A stretch of DNA of 36,341 nucleotides, taken from contig JAFGJO010000041.1 in the NCBI GenBank assembly GCA_016929065.1, positions 1 through 36,341 on the forward strand, read 5' to 3'. Source of the stretch: Spirochaetales bacterium. GTDB lineage: Bacteria > Spirochaetota > Spirochaetia > SZUA-6 > RPPD01. Within the stretch, counting starts at the first letter, position 1; every line of letters starts with the position of its first letter. Under the pieces are notes generated by a model. It had not been told where the DNA came from. It searched no databases and was given only the letters and a program-made list of their open reading frames with translations. Shown here in pieces: positions 7,809 through 16,436 of this stretch. The position numbers and the translations under genes were made by a program.

Positions 7809-8654
7809 ATGAAGATTCGACCGTTTAAAAAGAAACCACTGCCGTTAGTGACCGAAGGAGATTTGTGTCTTTTTTTTGTGGGTGTCGGGAGTGCCTTTTC
7901 GAAAATACATAACCAGACAAACCTTTTAGTGACAAAAGGAGATGAGCATGTGCTTGTCGACTGCGGGATAAAATGTCCGCAGGCATTATGGGAACTTGGG
8001 TGCCCGATCACCGATATCAAAAAACTGCTCATCACTCACTCGCACGCTGACCATATCGGCGGACTTGAAGAAGTTGCACTGATGGGAAGGTATCTTTCCC
8101 ACCGCCGGCCGACAATGATTATTTCCAAAGAGTATGAAAAAATGCTCTGGGATAATTCATTGAAAGGAGGCTGCGGATATAATGAAGAAGGCAAGCTCGC
8201 ATTTGACAAGTTTTTCAAGACAATCCGTCCCGAAAAGGTCGCGGATGCCGAACGGGAATTGTCTGAAGTGACAGTTGGCGATTTAAACCTGCGCATTTTC
8301 AGAACAAAGCATATCCCCGACAGTTCTTTAACCTGGGAAGCTTCTGCCTACAGTGTCGGTGTGATTATCGATAAAAGAATTCTGTTTACCAGTGACACCC
8401 GCTTTGATCCGGAATTTTTCATCAGTCTTGATATGGAATACCAGTTTGAGACCATCTTTCATGATTGCCAGTTTTTCAAGGGCGGGGTGCATGCATCACT
8501 TGAAGAGATTGCCGGATACCCGCTGGAGCTTCGAAAAAAAATGTATCTGACCCATTACGGCGACAATTTCAAGGACTTCAAGGTAAAAGTAAAGAAACTC
8601 GGTTTTGCGGGCCTCGCAGAGCAGCATGTATTCTATTGTTATGATGAAAAATAG
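7809..8654 (+). CDS. Metallo-beta-lactamase-fold hydrolase (RNase Z-like)
   Basis: The 281-aa product has the metal-binding motif THSHADH at residues 76-82, followed by GG. Further candidate ligands are the histidine in RTKHIPD (about 167), the aspartate in FTSDTRF (about 195-201) and the histidine in LTHYGD near residue 254. The spacing and the final LTHYGD fit the RNase Z/ElaC or PhnP-like branch rather than true beta-lactamases. There is no signal peptide, so it is cytoplasmic. The substrate could be a nucleic acid or a cyclic phosphodiester; I cannot tell which. Unlike tRNase Z, no exosite arm is evident. The stop is 3 nt from the stop of the convergent gene at 8658. Confidence 0.75.
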   Translation: MKIRPFKKKPLPLVTEGDLCLFFVGVGSAFSKIHNQTNLLVTKGDEHVLVDCGIKCPQALWELGCPITDIKKLLITHSHADHIGGLEEVALMGRYLSHRRPTMIISKEYEKMLWDNSLKGGCGYNEEGKLAFDKFFKTIRPEKVADAERELSEVTVGDLNLRIFRTKHIPDSSLTWEASAYSVGVIIDKRILFTSDTRFDPEFFISLDMEYQFETIFHDCQFFKGGVHASLEEIAGYPLELRKKMYLTHYGDNFKDFKVKVKKLGFAGLAEQHVFYCYDEK

Positions 8655-8657
8655 ATT

Positions 8658-9074
8658 TTATTTTGGCAGTTGGACATTTTTTTTCAAATATTCAATAACC
8701 TGATTTGTCAGATTCTCCTTGCCGAATGCCAGCCCGTTATAAATAAGCCACAAATACGGATCAGCGTCATACCATCTTTTTTGATACAGATCCAGCCGGT
8801 AGTTTGCAATAAAATCTTCAATTAAATTCGGATTTGCATTGTTAATGAGCGAGAGCACTCCCTGCACTATTTTGACACGTTTCTCGGTTTGAATGGTTTT
8901 CAGGACATCAAGATATTGGGCGAGTTCACTTTTTTCATCATACCACCGACGCTGTTCCATGAGACTACAATAAAGCATAGTAAATTTTGATTTGATTGCA
9001 AGGATATTCAGCAATAATTCAAGCGCGTCGATGTTGATTTTTTTCTGAGTGATCAGTATATTCTTCTGATACAT
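8658..9074 (-). CDS. Hypothetical 138-aa protein
   Basis: I do not recognise this product. It looks mostly helical, soluble and basic, with no signal peptide, membrane segment or clear motif. Two RRWYD/KRWYD-like segments (about residues 42-46 and 99-103) may mark a repeat. It is convergent with the metallohydrolase gene, only 3 nt apart. No good ribosome-binding site precedes the ATG at 9074, and an internal methionine near residue 33 could be the true start. Gene reality rests on length and on the lack of a competing frame. Confidence 0.5.
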   Translation of the reverse strand: MYQKNILITQKKINIDALELLLNILAIKSKFTMLYCSLMEQRRWYDEKSELAQYLDVLKTIQTEKRVKIVQGVLSLINNANPNLIEDFIANYRLDLYQKRWYDADPYLWLIYNGLAFGKENLTNQVIEYLKKNVQLPK

Positions 9075-9329
9075 AGTATCACGGGAAAATCATCAAAGAA
9101 ATATTTCTCACAAAGGTAAAGAGACCACAGAGGTGAACATAAGGTGCTTTTGAGGCATGATGGCAGTAAACGAGATGCCAAAATGGACAGGCGGATAAGA
9201 AGAAAAGACGGCCACAGAATGCAACGATTCTACAGATTAAGAAATTATCCGGGTAATCTGTGAAATCTGTGGTGAATTTTTCCCTGCGTTCATCAGCAGT
9301 TAAATATTTTTCAGGATAAAGGAAGTAAC
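9075..9329. repeat. Degenerate intergenic repeat DNA
   Basis: This 255-bp gap upstream of leuB contains low-complexity tracts of the CACAAAGG/CACAGAGG and ACAGATTA/AATCTGTG types. An 8-bp inverted repeat lies at 9232-9239 and 9254-9261. Such tracts recur between genes in many environmental genomes. No gene or clear promoter is visible. Confidence 0.5.
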
Positions 9330-10427
9330 ATGAAAAAGCATATTGCAGTTCTTGAGGGTGACGGGATCGGCCCGGAAATAATGGCCGAGGCCTTGAAGGT
9401 TCTTGAGGTTGTCACCAGAAAATACAATCACGATATTACGACCGAAAAAGCGCCCTTTGGCGCCTCGGCTTATTTTGAATTCGGTGCTTCCTTTCCTGAA
9501 AAGACCAAGGAAATTTGTGATAACGCTGATGCCATCATGAAAGGCCCTGTCGGCCTTGCGGTGGAGGACATGAAAAAAATACCCCTGGAAGAACGTCCCG
9601 AGAAAGCTGCGATTCTGCCGCTGCGTGCGCGGTACAACACCTATGCAAATTACCGTCCCGTGATTCTGCCCAAAGAGCTTGCAGATTTTTCTCCGCTGCG
9701 GCCGGAAATCATTGGTGAAGGGCTTGATATTCTGATGATTCGTGAACTGGTCGGAGGTATTTATTTTGGCGACAAGGTGGAGGGGGTGCATACCGATGAC
9801 ACGTACTCGCATGACAATTGCGCGTACAGCAGGGCAGAGGTTGAGCAGATTGCCCGCATCGCGTTCAAGGAAGCGATGCTGCACCGCAAACACCTGGTGA
9901 ATGTGCACAAAGCAAATGTGCTGGCCACGTCCCGGTTCTGGAACAGTATCGTCGACGAGGTACACAAGGAATTCCCCGAAGTGACGCTCGATTCGGTCCT
10001 GGTGGATAACGCGGCGTATCAGCTGGTAAAAAATCCGACCCAGTTCAACGGGGTGATGCTTCTTGAAAACATGCAGGGAGATATCATTACCGACCAGGCG
10101 GGAGGGGTGCTTGGGTCACTGGGATTAATGCCGTCGGCATGTGTCGGGAAAGACAAAGGGTATGTTGAACCCGCGCATGGTTCCGCTCCGGATATTGCCG
10201 GGAAAAATATTGCCAATCCCTATTCGATGATCGGCAGTGTCGCGCTCATGTTCGACAAACTCTTCGGCTGCAAAAAAGAAGCAAACAGTATCTGGGCTGC
10301 TCTTTTTAATGTGTTTGCGAAGGGATTTCGGACACAGGAGCTTGCAGGAAAATCCACTCCAAAGGAAAAGATTTTATCGACAACCGCGTTCGGTGATATG
10401 GTCGTTGAGTATATTGAGCAGAATTAA
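9330..10427 (+). CDS. leuB: 3-isopropylmalate dehydrogenase
   Basis: This NAD-dependent enzyme oxidises and decarboxylates 3-isopropylmalate in leucine synthesis. The 365-aa product shows the family order: EGDGIGPE (9-16), the substrate-loop arginines in LRARYNTYANYRP (98-110), RELVGGIYFG (138-147), the catalytic tyrosine in YSR (166-168), K194 in VHKANVL, and metal-binding D226, D251 and D255 (GDIITDQ). The recognition segment RPEKAAIL has one more residue than the usual RPETGLL but keeps the paired hydrophobics expected for isopropylmalate, which argues against isocitrate or tartrate as substrate. AAGGAAG precedes the ATG. There is no leuA, leuC or leuD beside it, so it is an orphan within this window. 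Confidence 0.88.
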   Translation: MKKHIAVLEGDGIGPEIMAEALKVLEVVTRKYNHDITTEKAPFGASAYFEFGASFPEKTKEICDNADAIMKGPVGLAVEDMKKIPLEERPEKAAILPLRARYNTYANYRPVILPKELADFSPLRPEIIGEGLDILMIRELVGGIYFGDKVEGVHTDDTYSHDNCAYSRAEVEQIARIAFKEAMLHRKHLVNVHKANVLATSRFWNSIVDEVHKEFPEVTLDSVLVDNAAYQLVKNPTQFNGVMLLENMQGDIITDQAGGVLGSLGLMPSACVGKDKGYVEPAHGSAPDIAGKNIANPYSMIGSVALMFDKLFGCKKEANSIWAALFNVFAKGFRTQELAGKSTPKEKILSTTAFGDMVVEYIEQN

Positions 10428-10714
10428 ACGAATTAAAATCAATATTATTTCGTTTTCAGGTGATCAGCCGCTGCAGTAAACCTGATCACTGGATCACTGC
10501 TTGATTTTGTATACTCTGTTGTTATAGAGTACACTGCTTCATGTTTTTCATTACATGCATACTCAAGTATAATCATTTTGATGCGCTTGTTGTTTTCATC
10601 TATCCGTATCGGAATAATCTCTCACCCCCGGGAATAGCCGTTTTTTTCAATAAACCTTTATTTCTCTTGCCTTCTTTTCGTGACATTATAGTTTTTTATC
10701 AGTATACTATTGCC
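10428..10714. other. Non-coding gap with two small inverted repeats
   Basis: There is no supported gene in this 287-bp gap. Inverted repeats lie at 10460-10467/10482-10489 (GTGATCAG) and 10512-10517/10526-10531 (TACTCT). The first could help end leuB transcription, but no T-tract follows. The promoter of the zinc-ribbon gene lies at the right end. Confidence 0.5.
10680..10708 (+). promoter_or_regulatory. Candidate promoter giving a leaderless transcript
   Basis: GTGACA (10680-10685) and TATACT (10703-10708) are exactly 17 nt apart. The ATG at 10715 is 7 nt after the -10, which is where transcription would start. No ribosome-binding site is present. Confidence 0.5.
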
Positions 10715-10969
10715 ATGGGTTATTATCTTGTTCTTGTATTTATCATGCTGCTGGTTGCCTGGTCCTTTGTTACTTTTATGAAAAGTTTCGGCAAGCCGGC
10801 GAAGCAGCGTTCCTCCCAAAACAGTCTTGAGGTGGTTCAATGCCCTCAATGCAGTACCTATCTCCCGGATATTATCAGCGCCAAAACACTGATTGAGTGG
10901 TTGTTTCAGCAGCGAACCTGTCCCCACTGTAAATGTATCATGGACAAAGAGGGTAATTTTATCAAATAA
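10715..10969 (+). CDS. Small membrane-anchored zinc-ribbon protein
   Basis: I take the ATG at 10715; the reading frame is open further upstream, but that part overlaps the promoter. The 84-aa product has one N-terminal membrane helix (about residues 2-20), a short basic linker, then CPQC and CPHC pairs separated by about 27 residues, as in a zinc ribbon. The central segment (TYLPDIISAKTLIEWL) resembles small PP0621-type proteins, where a membrane helix precedes a two-CxxC ribbon. The function of that group is unknown. Because the gene has no ribosome-binding site and sits directly on its promoter, it may be translated from a leaderless mRNA. Confidence 0.6.
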   Translation: MGYYLVLVFIMLLVAWSFVTFMKSFGKPAKQRSSQNSLEVVQCPQCSTYLPDIISAKTLIEWLFQQRTCPHCKCIMDKEGNFIK

Positions 10970-11010
10970 CCGTAATCACGGCAAAATTCCGACAAATTTC
11001 ACCGATATTA

Positions 11011-11041
11011 TGGTCAAGCGGGAAATTATACGATATAATTT
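11011..11041 (+). promoter_or_regulatory. Candidate promoter with palindrome over the -10
   Basis: TGGTCA (11011-11016) and TATAAT (11034-11039) are 17 nt apart, about 145 nt before the giant secreted-protein gene. A perfect palindrome with 8-bp arms (AAATTATA, 11023-11030; TATAATTT, 11034-11041) covers the -10 and could be an operator. It is AT-rich, so chance symmetry is possible. Confidence 0.35.
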
Positions 11042-11184
11042 TCTTGAGGCATTCATAAAACCCAGGGTGAAAATTTCATTTTTTATAATGTCTTCAATAG
11101 TAAAATACTCATAGAAGGACATTGGAGACGAGATTAATTTTCTGCCAGTATGTCCGGATTTTGATATAAAAACGGGAGAGATCC

Positions 11185-14100
11185 ATGAAAAGAAATCACC
11201 TTCCTTCCAGCCTGATTTTATTTTTTTGTCTGTTTGTCTTCGCTGCCGGGACTGCATTCGCAGCAGGAAGCGGGAACGCAGCACTCGACAAGACCGAGTT
11301 TGCACTGTCAGATATTCATGAAACACATCTCAACGTGACTGAACGTGGCCGTTACAGTGTGCAGGTGAAAAGTGCCACTGGTACCCGGATTGAGCTGGTA
11401 GACCGGATGGCAGGAAGTCTTGTCGCTGACGGGACAACAGGAAAAAAGGACGGACGGCTGGACATTATCCTGGAAGAAGGTGAATACAAGATTCTGCTGT
11501 TTCCGGATCTCGACAGCGGTGCATCGGCAAAACTTTCGGTTCACTCATTCACGGAAGAACATCCGGGTGTCAAAGTCGAAGATTTGCCGGTCCTCTATGA
11601 CGGTGATTACATTGAAACCACACTGAATGATCTATCCACCCGTTCCTTCTGGCTGTATTTTGAAAAAAAAGATGAGCTCCGGCTTGAAATCCTGGGACGT
11701 GCCCTGAAGGAATGCAGTATCTGGCAAAACGGCCAATGGCTGATGTCGTTGAAGCCGGAGATGAGTGTGTATGAAACCGCGGCCGGAAAACCGATGCAGT
11801 ATGCAGAGTACGCCCGCACCTTTGAACCGGGCCACTACCTTTTGGTGCTTTCCGGCGGCGAGCCGACACCCTGGCCGAATGAATCAAAAGAGTATCCATT
11901 ATATATCCGGCGCGGATTTCAGTACCTGGGTGAAGCGGGAATCAGAAAAGTAAAGGTTTCTCCATTTGGCAGGGACAGTTTTCTGGTTTCTTCAGCATCC
12001 AATTATTTTGAGTGTATTCGCAAGGATTTTCAGGACACGCGGATGAGCACCAGCCGGTTTCAAAGCGGATACTCACGGCATACCCGATCGCACACCGCGG
12101 TCATTAACAAGGATTCAAAGAGCCCGTTTTGTGCGTTCTCGGGAAGTAATTACGGTACGCAGCAGATTCTTACCCTTGAGGCAAAACCAGGTGACGAACT
12201 TGAAGTTCGATTTTTCAAATCAATCTACGGCACCGAGTCGTTTTATTTTGAGCGGTCAAAAGATGAAAAGATGTATTTTCTGGCAGGGCTTCCGTCGATC
12301 GAAGCGGAAAACACCCTGGATTTGACGCCCATCCTTCTCGATACATATGACAGTAAAATAGACAAGATGAAAGACATGGCCTTTCATGTAAGCGGCCGCA
12401 GTCCGCTGGTAAGAGAAGTAAATCTGTTCGGTTATAATTATATTTATCTGTATATAGAGGAACCGGGGACCTACAAGCTCGCCGAAACAAAAGAAGGCGG
12501 CGCGCATGGTGAATACCGGCTCCGCAGGGTCGATGAAATCCTGTTTCGCAATACTTCCACCCCCTACCAAAAGGCTGACGCCGAGTTCAAGGTGGTTGAA
12601 GGATTTTATCGCCTCGAAGTACGTCCTGTTGATGCGGGAATACTCCACTTTGCCTTCTACAAAGACTGGTCGCAGAACCCGGAAAACCTGCTTTCAAAGG
12701 ACGCGCCGAAACCAATATCCTCATTTGCCTGGCCGAGTGTTGCAATTGCAAAGAACGAAGGAAGCACAAAGCGGCTGTATGTCAATACACGTCACGAAAC
12801 ACAGCTCGGCCTGATTATGCGGGAACTGCCAATCAACCCGGCCGAACCGGTATCGTTTTATCTGCAGGCAAATGAAGAAGTGTCATTTCCGCTGATCATC
12901 AAAAATGAATCGTATTTGTATATTGACGGCACCGGATTAACGGTTACGCTTTCCGGCAAAAAAATACAATCCGGCTCTCCCCTGAAAAGCGGGAGTTATA
13001 CACTGCAGATAAAAAATAATGAAAAAGACACAGCGCTCTGTTCGGTGTATGCCTATGAAAAAACTCAGGTGGACCGTACACCAAAGCCCAATTTGAAACC
13101 GCTTGCAGAATCGTTTCCGGTGTTAACCGGGGAAAAACCCTGGTTCGCGGACTTTGAACGGAACGAGACAAAACGGCTACTCTTGCAGGTAGATAACCCC
13201 GGCCTGTACAGAATCGAAACAACCGGACGGCTCGCAATGTCTGTTTCCATTCAGACTGCGCTGATCCCGTCACTGGCGTCTGCCTCCGAGAATGGATCGG
13301 GCAGAAACGCGGTAATCGCACAGTATGTTCGTCCCGGCTATTACCTTGTCTCGGTGACGACACGGGGAAGAACAACCGGACGTGCAGGTGTGTTTTTGAA
13401 AAAAACCGCGCTTGTCGATGAGGGGAATCTTCCTGTTGATATTATCAGCCGCAAGACGATTCCGGGAGATGCCGCCTTGCGCTATTCCCTGTTGCCATTT
13501 GAAGAAGGGAAGTACCGCATTAATTCTTTCGGATTGGGCCTGCAGTTTCCGTTCCGGCTTGAAGACAAGGACGGCTATCCAATTGTACCGGAGGGAAAAA
13601 CCGGAACAGCGGTAACAATGCGAAAAGAACAATATGCGTTTTATTCGCTGCCGCTTACCTTTGAATCCCGCCGCCTGACCCGGTTTGTGAAAATTGAGGA
13701 CACCCTCACTGTAGATGCAAAAGAATATAAACTTGAACTGAACAAACAGCAGGAACATGTCTGGAAGGAATCAGAAAACCGTGTGCCGGATGTCTATACC
13801 ATTGAAATCCCCGCGAAGATGAATGTGAACATGTCTCTTTCCCGTGGAATGAAGGCGGAGGTGGTATCATCCAATGATTCAGTTGCACCTTTCGGGCTTG
13901 AGGGCGGCAAAAATATTTCTCTGTTTGCCGAAAAGGGGATGTATACAATCAGTGTCCAGGCGCAGGAAGAACAGAATCTGCTGCAATATTCAATTTCTGT
14001 AATGACCGCTGAGCTTGTACCGGGACTGATGATTTCCCTGCGGAGCATTCCCTCCACGGTGAATCTCAGTGTCGGGAACGACGCGGTTTATGATTTATGG

Positions 14101-16326
14101 AGTTTCGGGTTTACCGATATCAAGGCCTCTTTGTGGGACGAATCGGGAACCACTCTTTTGGCAGAGAGCGATGACCGGGAAAACGACTGGAACTTCCGAA
14201 TTACACAACGGCTGCAGCCGGGACGGTATCTACTGAAAATTGACCAGGTGGGGTATGCGTCCGGCAGTATCATGCTGTACTGTGACGAGACGACGCGGAC
14301 AAAACTTGCAGTCGGGCTTTTGCCCATCAAACTTGACCGTGAGATCGGAAAAAACATCATCGAAATCCCCATAAAGCCGGCTGCTGACGGGGTATTTTTA
14401 ATCACCGCAAAGAAGGGTGTTTCAGTTCAGTTTGCCGTGTATAAAAACGAAAAACTGTGCGCAAGGTCCCAGGATGTTCTGGCAGTTCCGCTTTTTGGAA
14501 ATACAGATTATTCCCTGCATGTATGGCAGGGTGAGGATGCCCCCCAGCAGGTGACGGCCGAGGGACATATGCTCACGGGCAGTGCCATTGCCCTGGGCGA
14601 TACGCCAAAAACAATCGGGGGTGCGAGTGCTTACCGTCTGTCGAATCCGCTGGGACTGGGATATTCATTTACAAGTAGTGATCCGGATGTTTATTTTTCA
14701 CCGGGATATGAATATCCCTGTAAATCATTATCAGAGTACTCGGTTCCGGTTTCAAGTACCGGTTTTCTGGTATCGGTTTCAAATGAATCAATTAAAGAGG
14801 TTATTGCACGTCCGCTTACTGTCGCACCGGGGAGGCCGGCTACTGTGTTTATCGAGGATATCGGTGCATCTTTTCTGCTGGAATCGGTCGAAGACCGGGT
14901 ATTCCTTGTTGAGGCCGAGACCCAGGGACTTCCGCCGGGAGTATTTCTGCTTCCACGGTCTGCATATAAAGCAGGTGAAATTACCTGGGCCGGTGTGGAG
15001 CTTGTTTCCAACGGGTCGTTTACCACTGCAGCGACTGGCGGGAAATACCAGGGAAAGGTATGGAACCTGTCGGCGTATACCGGCGGTATTGGACTGCGGG
15101 TAAACCTGAAGGTGACCGGTTTTGCAGTCCAGTCAGAAAAACGGATCGGGATCGGCGACACCGGCACCTTCATCATTGATCCGGGAAAAAGTGTCCGGGT
15201 GTATCTTGAAAAGGGCACCCAGGAAGTACAGCTTCTTCTGGAAAAAGGGTGCAGTGCAGGAGTATGGAACAATGGCCAGCCGCTGGGCATTGGCGTTGCA
15301 ATGCACGAAAACCGGGAACTGCGGGTGACGGTGGACGGCGGGGTTGTTGTGGTCATGAATACCGGAAAGCTTTCTGCTGCTGCAAGAGTGAGTTCTGCTT
15401 CTGTACGGCAGGAGCAGCTGTTGAGCATCCGCAGGGGAGAAAAGAGGGATGTGCTGTTTACCGATGAGGGAACAGTGACGGTTCAGGTGGCTACCCCGAA
15501 AAGCGATGATGTAGTCTGTGTCGGCGGTGATGTCCGAAGTGCAGTGCTGCGCGGAACCGACGGCAATATTTACCGGGGAACACCGGGAACTGTTGACCTG
15601 CCCTTTTTGTCCTTTCCCGGGGTAGCAGGTGAACTGGTGATTGAACATACCGCCGGAGCAGTGCAGATCTGGATTTCACAGAAAAATCTGGCTGCGGACA
15701 GCGGCGCGGGAGTTCCTCAGGGAAACCAGAAGAAAATCGGAAGCGGCAAGACCGATATCGATAACACCATGGCAACGTGGAGTTTTACCATGAATGCTCC
15801 GGGATTTGCGGTATTCCGTATTGCTGCGCCGGGTGTTGCGGCGTTGAGCGAAAAAGGATCGGTGACCATCCTGTCAATTTCGGGCTCAAGCGAGGAGCGG
15901 ACAATCATTAAATATCTGGAAAAGGGGACGTATGCGTTTTTAACCCGCCCGCTTGCTTCCATTAAAATGGAAGGATCATTCCATTTTCAGCAAGTCGTGC
16001 CGCAGACGTTCAAGACAGATGATGCCCAAACTGCATATTTTATCGGGAAAAATGAAATGCAGGCGTTCCGGTTTTCGGTGGAAGCAAAAGCGACAGTCGG
16101 CGTGGGTGTTGCCACAGATTCCGACCTGGTGAATGCGCGGCTCTACGACAAGTCGTTTCAACTGCTCGGTGAAGGGCGTTTGATGTTCCGGGAACTCGAA
16201 CCGGGTGAATATTATCTGGCGGTATTTGGAAAAGACAAGCCAGTGCGGTTTTCACCGCTGGTTTACGGGCATGAAGGCATGATTGCCGATGTTCCGCAAG
16301 AGGTGATTGACCGGTATAAAGACTGA
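11185..16326 (+). CDS. Giant secreted protein of repeated beta-sandwich domains, partner of A2M
   Basis: The 1713-aa product has a signal peptide (cleavage near TAFA-AG, residue 27). No enzyme motif or further membrane segment is visible. It is built from many diverged repeats, each containing a turn plus strand of the form PGxYxLxV: EEGEYKILL (about 95), EPGHYLLVL (213), EPGTYKLAE (426), VEGFYRLEV (471), KSGSYTLQI (601), NPGLYRIET (671), RPGYYLVSV (716), EEGKYRINS (773), EKGMYTISV (916), QPGRYLLKI (1011), EKGTYAFLT (1579), EPGEYYLAV (1672). The spacing suggests about 12-15 domains of the pre-peptidase C-terminal or similar beta-sandwich type. It lies 110 bp upstream of the alpha-2-macroglobulin gene on the same strand, and GGGAGAG precedes its ATG. 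It may be a periplasmic scaffold or binding partner of the macroglobulin; that is inference from position. I know of no described family. Confidence 0.7.
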   Translation: MKRNHLPSSLILFFCLFVFAAGTAFAAGSGNAALDKTEFALSDIHETHLNVTERGRYSVQVKSATGTRIELVDRMAGSLVADGTTGKKDGRLDIILEEGEYKILLFPDLDSGASAKLSVHSFTEEHPGVKVEDLPVLYDGDYIETTLNDLSTRSFWLYFEKKDELRLEILGRALKECSIWQNGQWLMSLKPEMSVYETAAGKPMQYAEYARTFEPGHYLLVLSGGEPTPWPNESKEYPLYIRRGFQYLGEAGIRKVKVSPFGRDSFLVSSASNYFECIRKDFQDTRMSTSRFQSGYSRHTRSHTAVINKDSKSPFCAFSGSNYGTQQILTLEAKPGDELEVRFFKSIYGTESFYFERSKDEKMYFLAGLPSIEAENTLDLTPILLDTYDSKIDKMKDMAFHVSGRSPLVREVNLFGYNYIYLYIEEPGTYKLAETKEGGAHGEYRLRRVDEILFRNTSTPYQKADAEFKVVEGFYRLEVRPVDAGILHFAFYKDWSQNPENLLSKDAPKPISSFAWPSVAIAKNEGSTKRLYVNTRHETQLGLIMRELPINPAEPVSFYLQANEEVSFPLIIKNESYLYIDGTGLTVTLSGKKIQSGSPLKSGSYTLQIKNNEKDTALCSVYAYEKTQVDRTPKPNLKPLAESFPVLTGEKPWFADFERNETKRLLLQVDNPGLYRIETTGRLAMSVSIQTALIPSLASASENGSGRNAVIAQYVRPGYYLVSVTTRGRTTGRAGVFLKKTALVDEGNLPVDIISRKTIPGDAALRYSLLPFEEGKYRINSFGLGLQFPFRLEDKDGYPIVPEGKTGTAVTMRKEQYAFYSLPLTFESRRLTRFVKIEDTLTVDAKEYKLELNKQQEHVWKESENRVPDVYTIEIPAKMNVNMSLSRGMKAEVVSSNDSVAPFGLEGGKNISLFAEKGMYTISVQAQEEQNLLQYSISVMTAELVPGLMISLRSIPSTVNLSVGNDAVYDLWSFGFTDIKASLWDESGTTLLAESDDRENDWNFRITQRLQPGRYLLKIDQVGYASGSIMLYCDETTRTKLAVGLLPIKLDREIGKNIIEIPIKPAADGVFLITAKKGVSVQFAVYKNEKLCARSQDVLAVPLFGNTDYSLHVWQGEDAPQQVTAEGHMLTGSAIALGDTPKTIGGASAYRLSNPLGLGYSFTSSDPDVYFSPGYEYPCKSLSEYSVPVSSTGFLVSVSNESIKEVIARPLTVAPGRPATVFIEDIGASFLLESVEDRVFLVEAETQGLPPGVFLLPRSAYKAGEITWAGVELVSNGSFTTAATGGKYQGKVWNLSAYTGGIGLRVNLKVTGFAVQSEKRIGIGDTGTFIIDPGKSVRVYLEKGTQEVQLLLEKGCSAGVWNNGQPLGIGVAMHENRELRVTVDGGVVVVMNTGKLSAAARVSSASVRQEQLLSIRRGEKRDVLFTDEGTVTVQVATPKSDDVVCVGGDVRSAVLRGTDGNIYRGTPGTVDLPFLSFPGVAGELVIEHTAGAVQIWISQKNLAADSGAGVPQGNQKKIGSGKTDIDNTMATWSFTMNAPGFAVFRIAAPGVAALSEKGSVTILSISGSSEERTIIKYLEKGTYAFLTRPLASIKMEGSFHFQQVVPQTFKTDDAQTAYFIGKNEMQAFRFSVEAKATVGVGVATDSDLVNARLYDKSFQLLGEGRLMFRELEPGEYYLAVFGKDKPVRFSPLVYGHEGMIADVPQEVIDRYKD

Positions 16327-16334
16327 TGTATCGG

Positions 16335-16409
16335 GTGTCTGGTTTGTATTGCCGGACACTCTTTGAAAAAATAAATGTCTGAACTGTTGTGCCGTGAGGA
16401 GACAGTTCA
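16335..16409 (+). promoter_or_regulatory. Two intercistronic hairpins
   Basis: The 110-bp gap between the giant protein and A2M genes holds two hairpins. One has arms at 16335-16342 (GTGTCTGG) and 16352-16359, with one G-T pair. The other has perfect arms at 16380-16387 (TGAACTGT) and 16402-16409. Neither has a T-tract. They may stabilise or process the mRNA and set different levels of the two proteins. Confidence 0.45.
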
Positions 16410-16436
16410 TCGTAAAATAATTGTGAGAGGTGGGAT

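Noticed and set aside
10541-10714. N-terminal extension of the zinc-ribbon protein
   Set aside because: It has no ribosome-binding site, its composition is unlike the rest, and it contains the promoter-like boxes that place transcription at 10715.
14691-15428. 245-aa minus-strand frame inside the giant secreted-protein gene
   Set aside because: It is antisense to a long gene with a signal peptide and a repeat pattern; its serine- and threonine-rich translation is typical of an antisense shadow.
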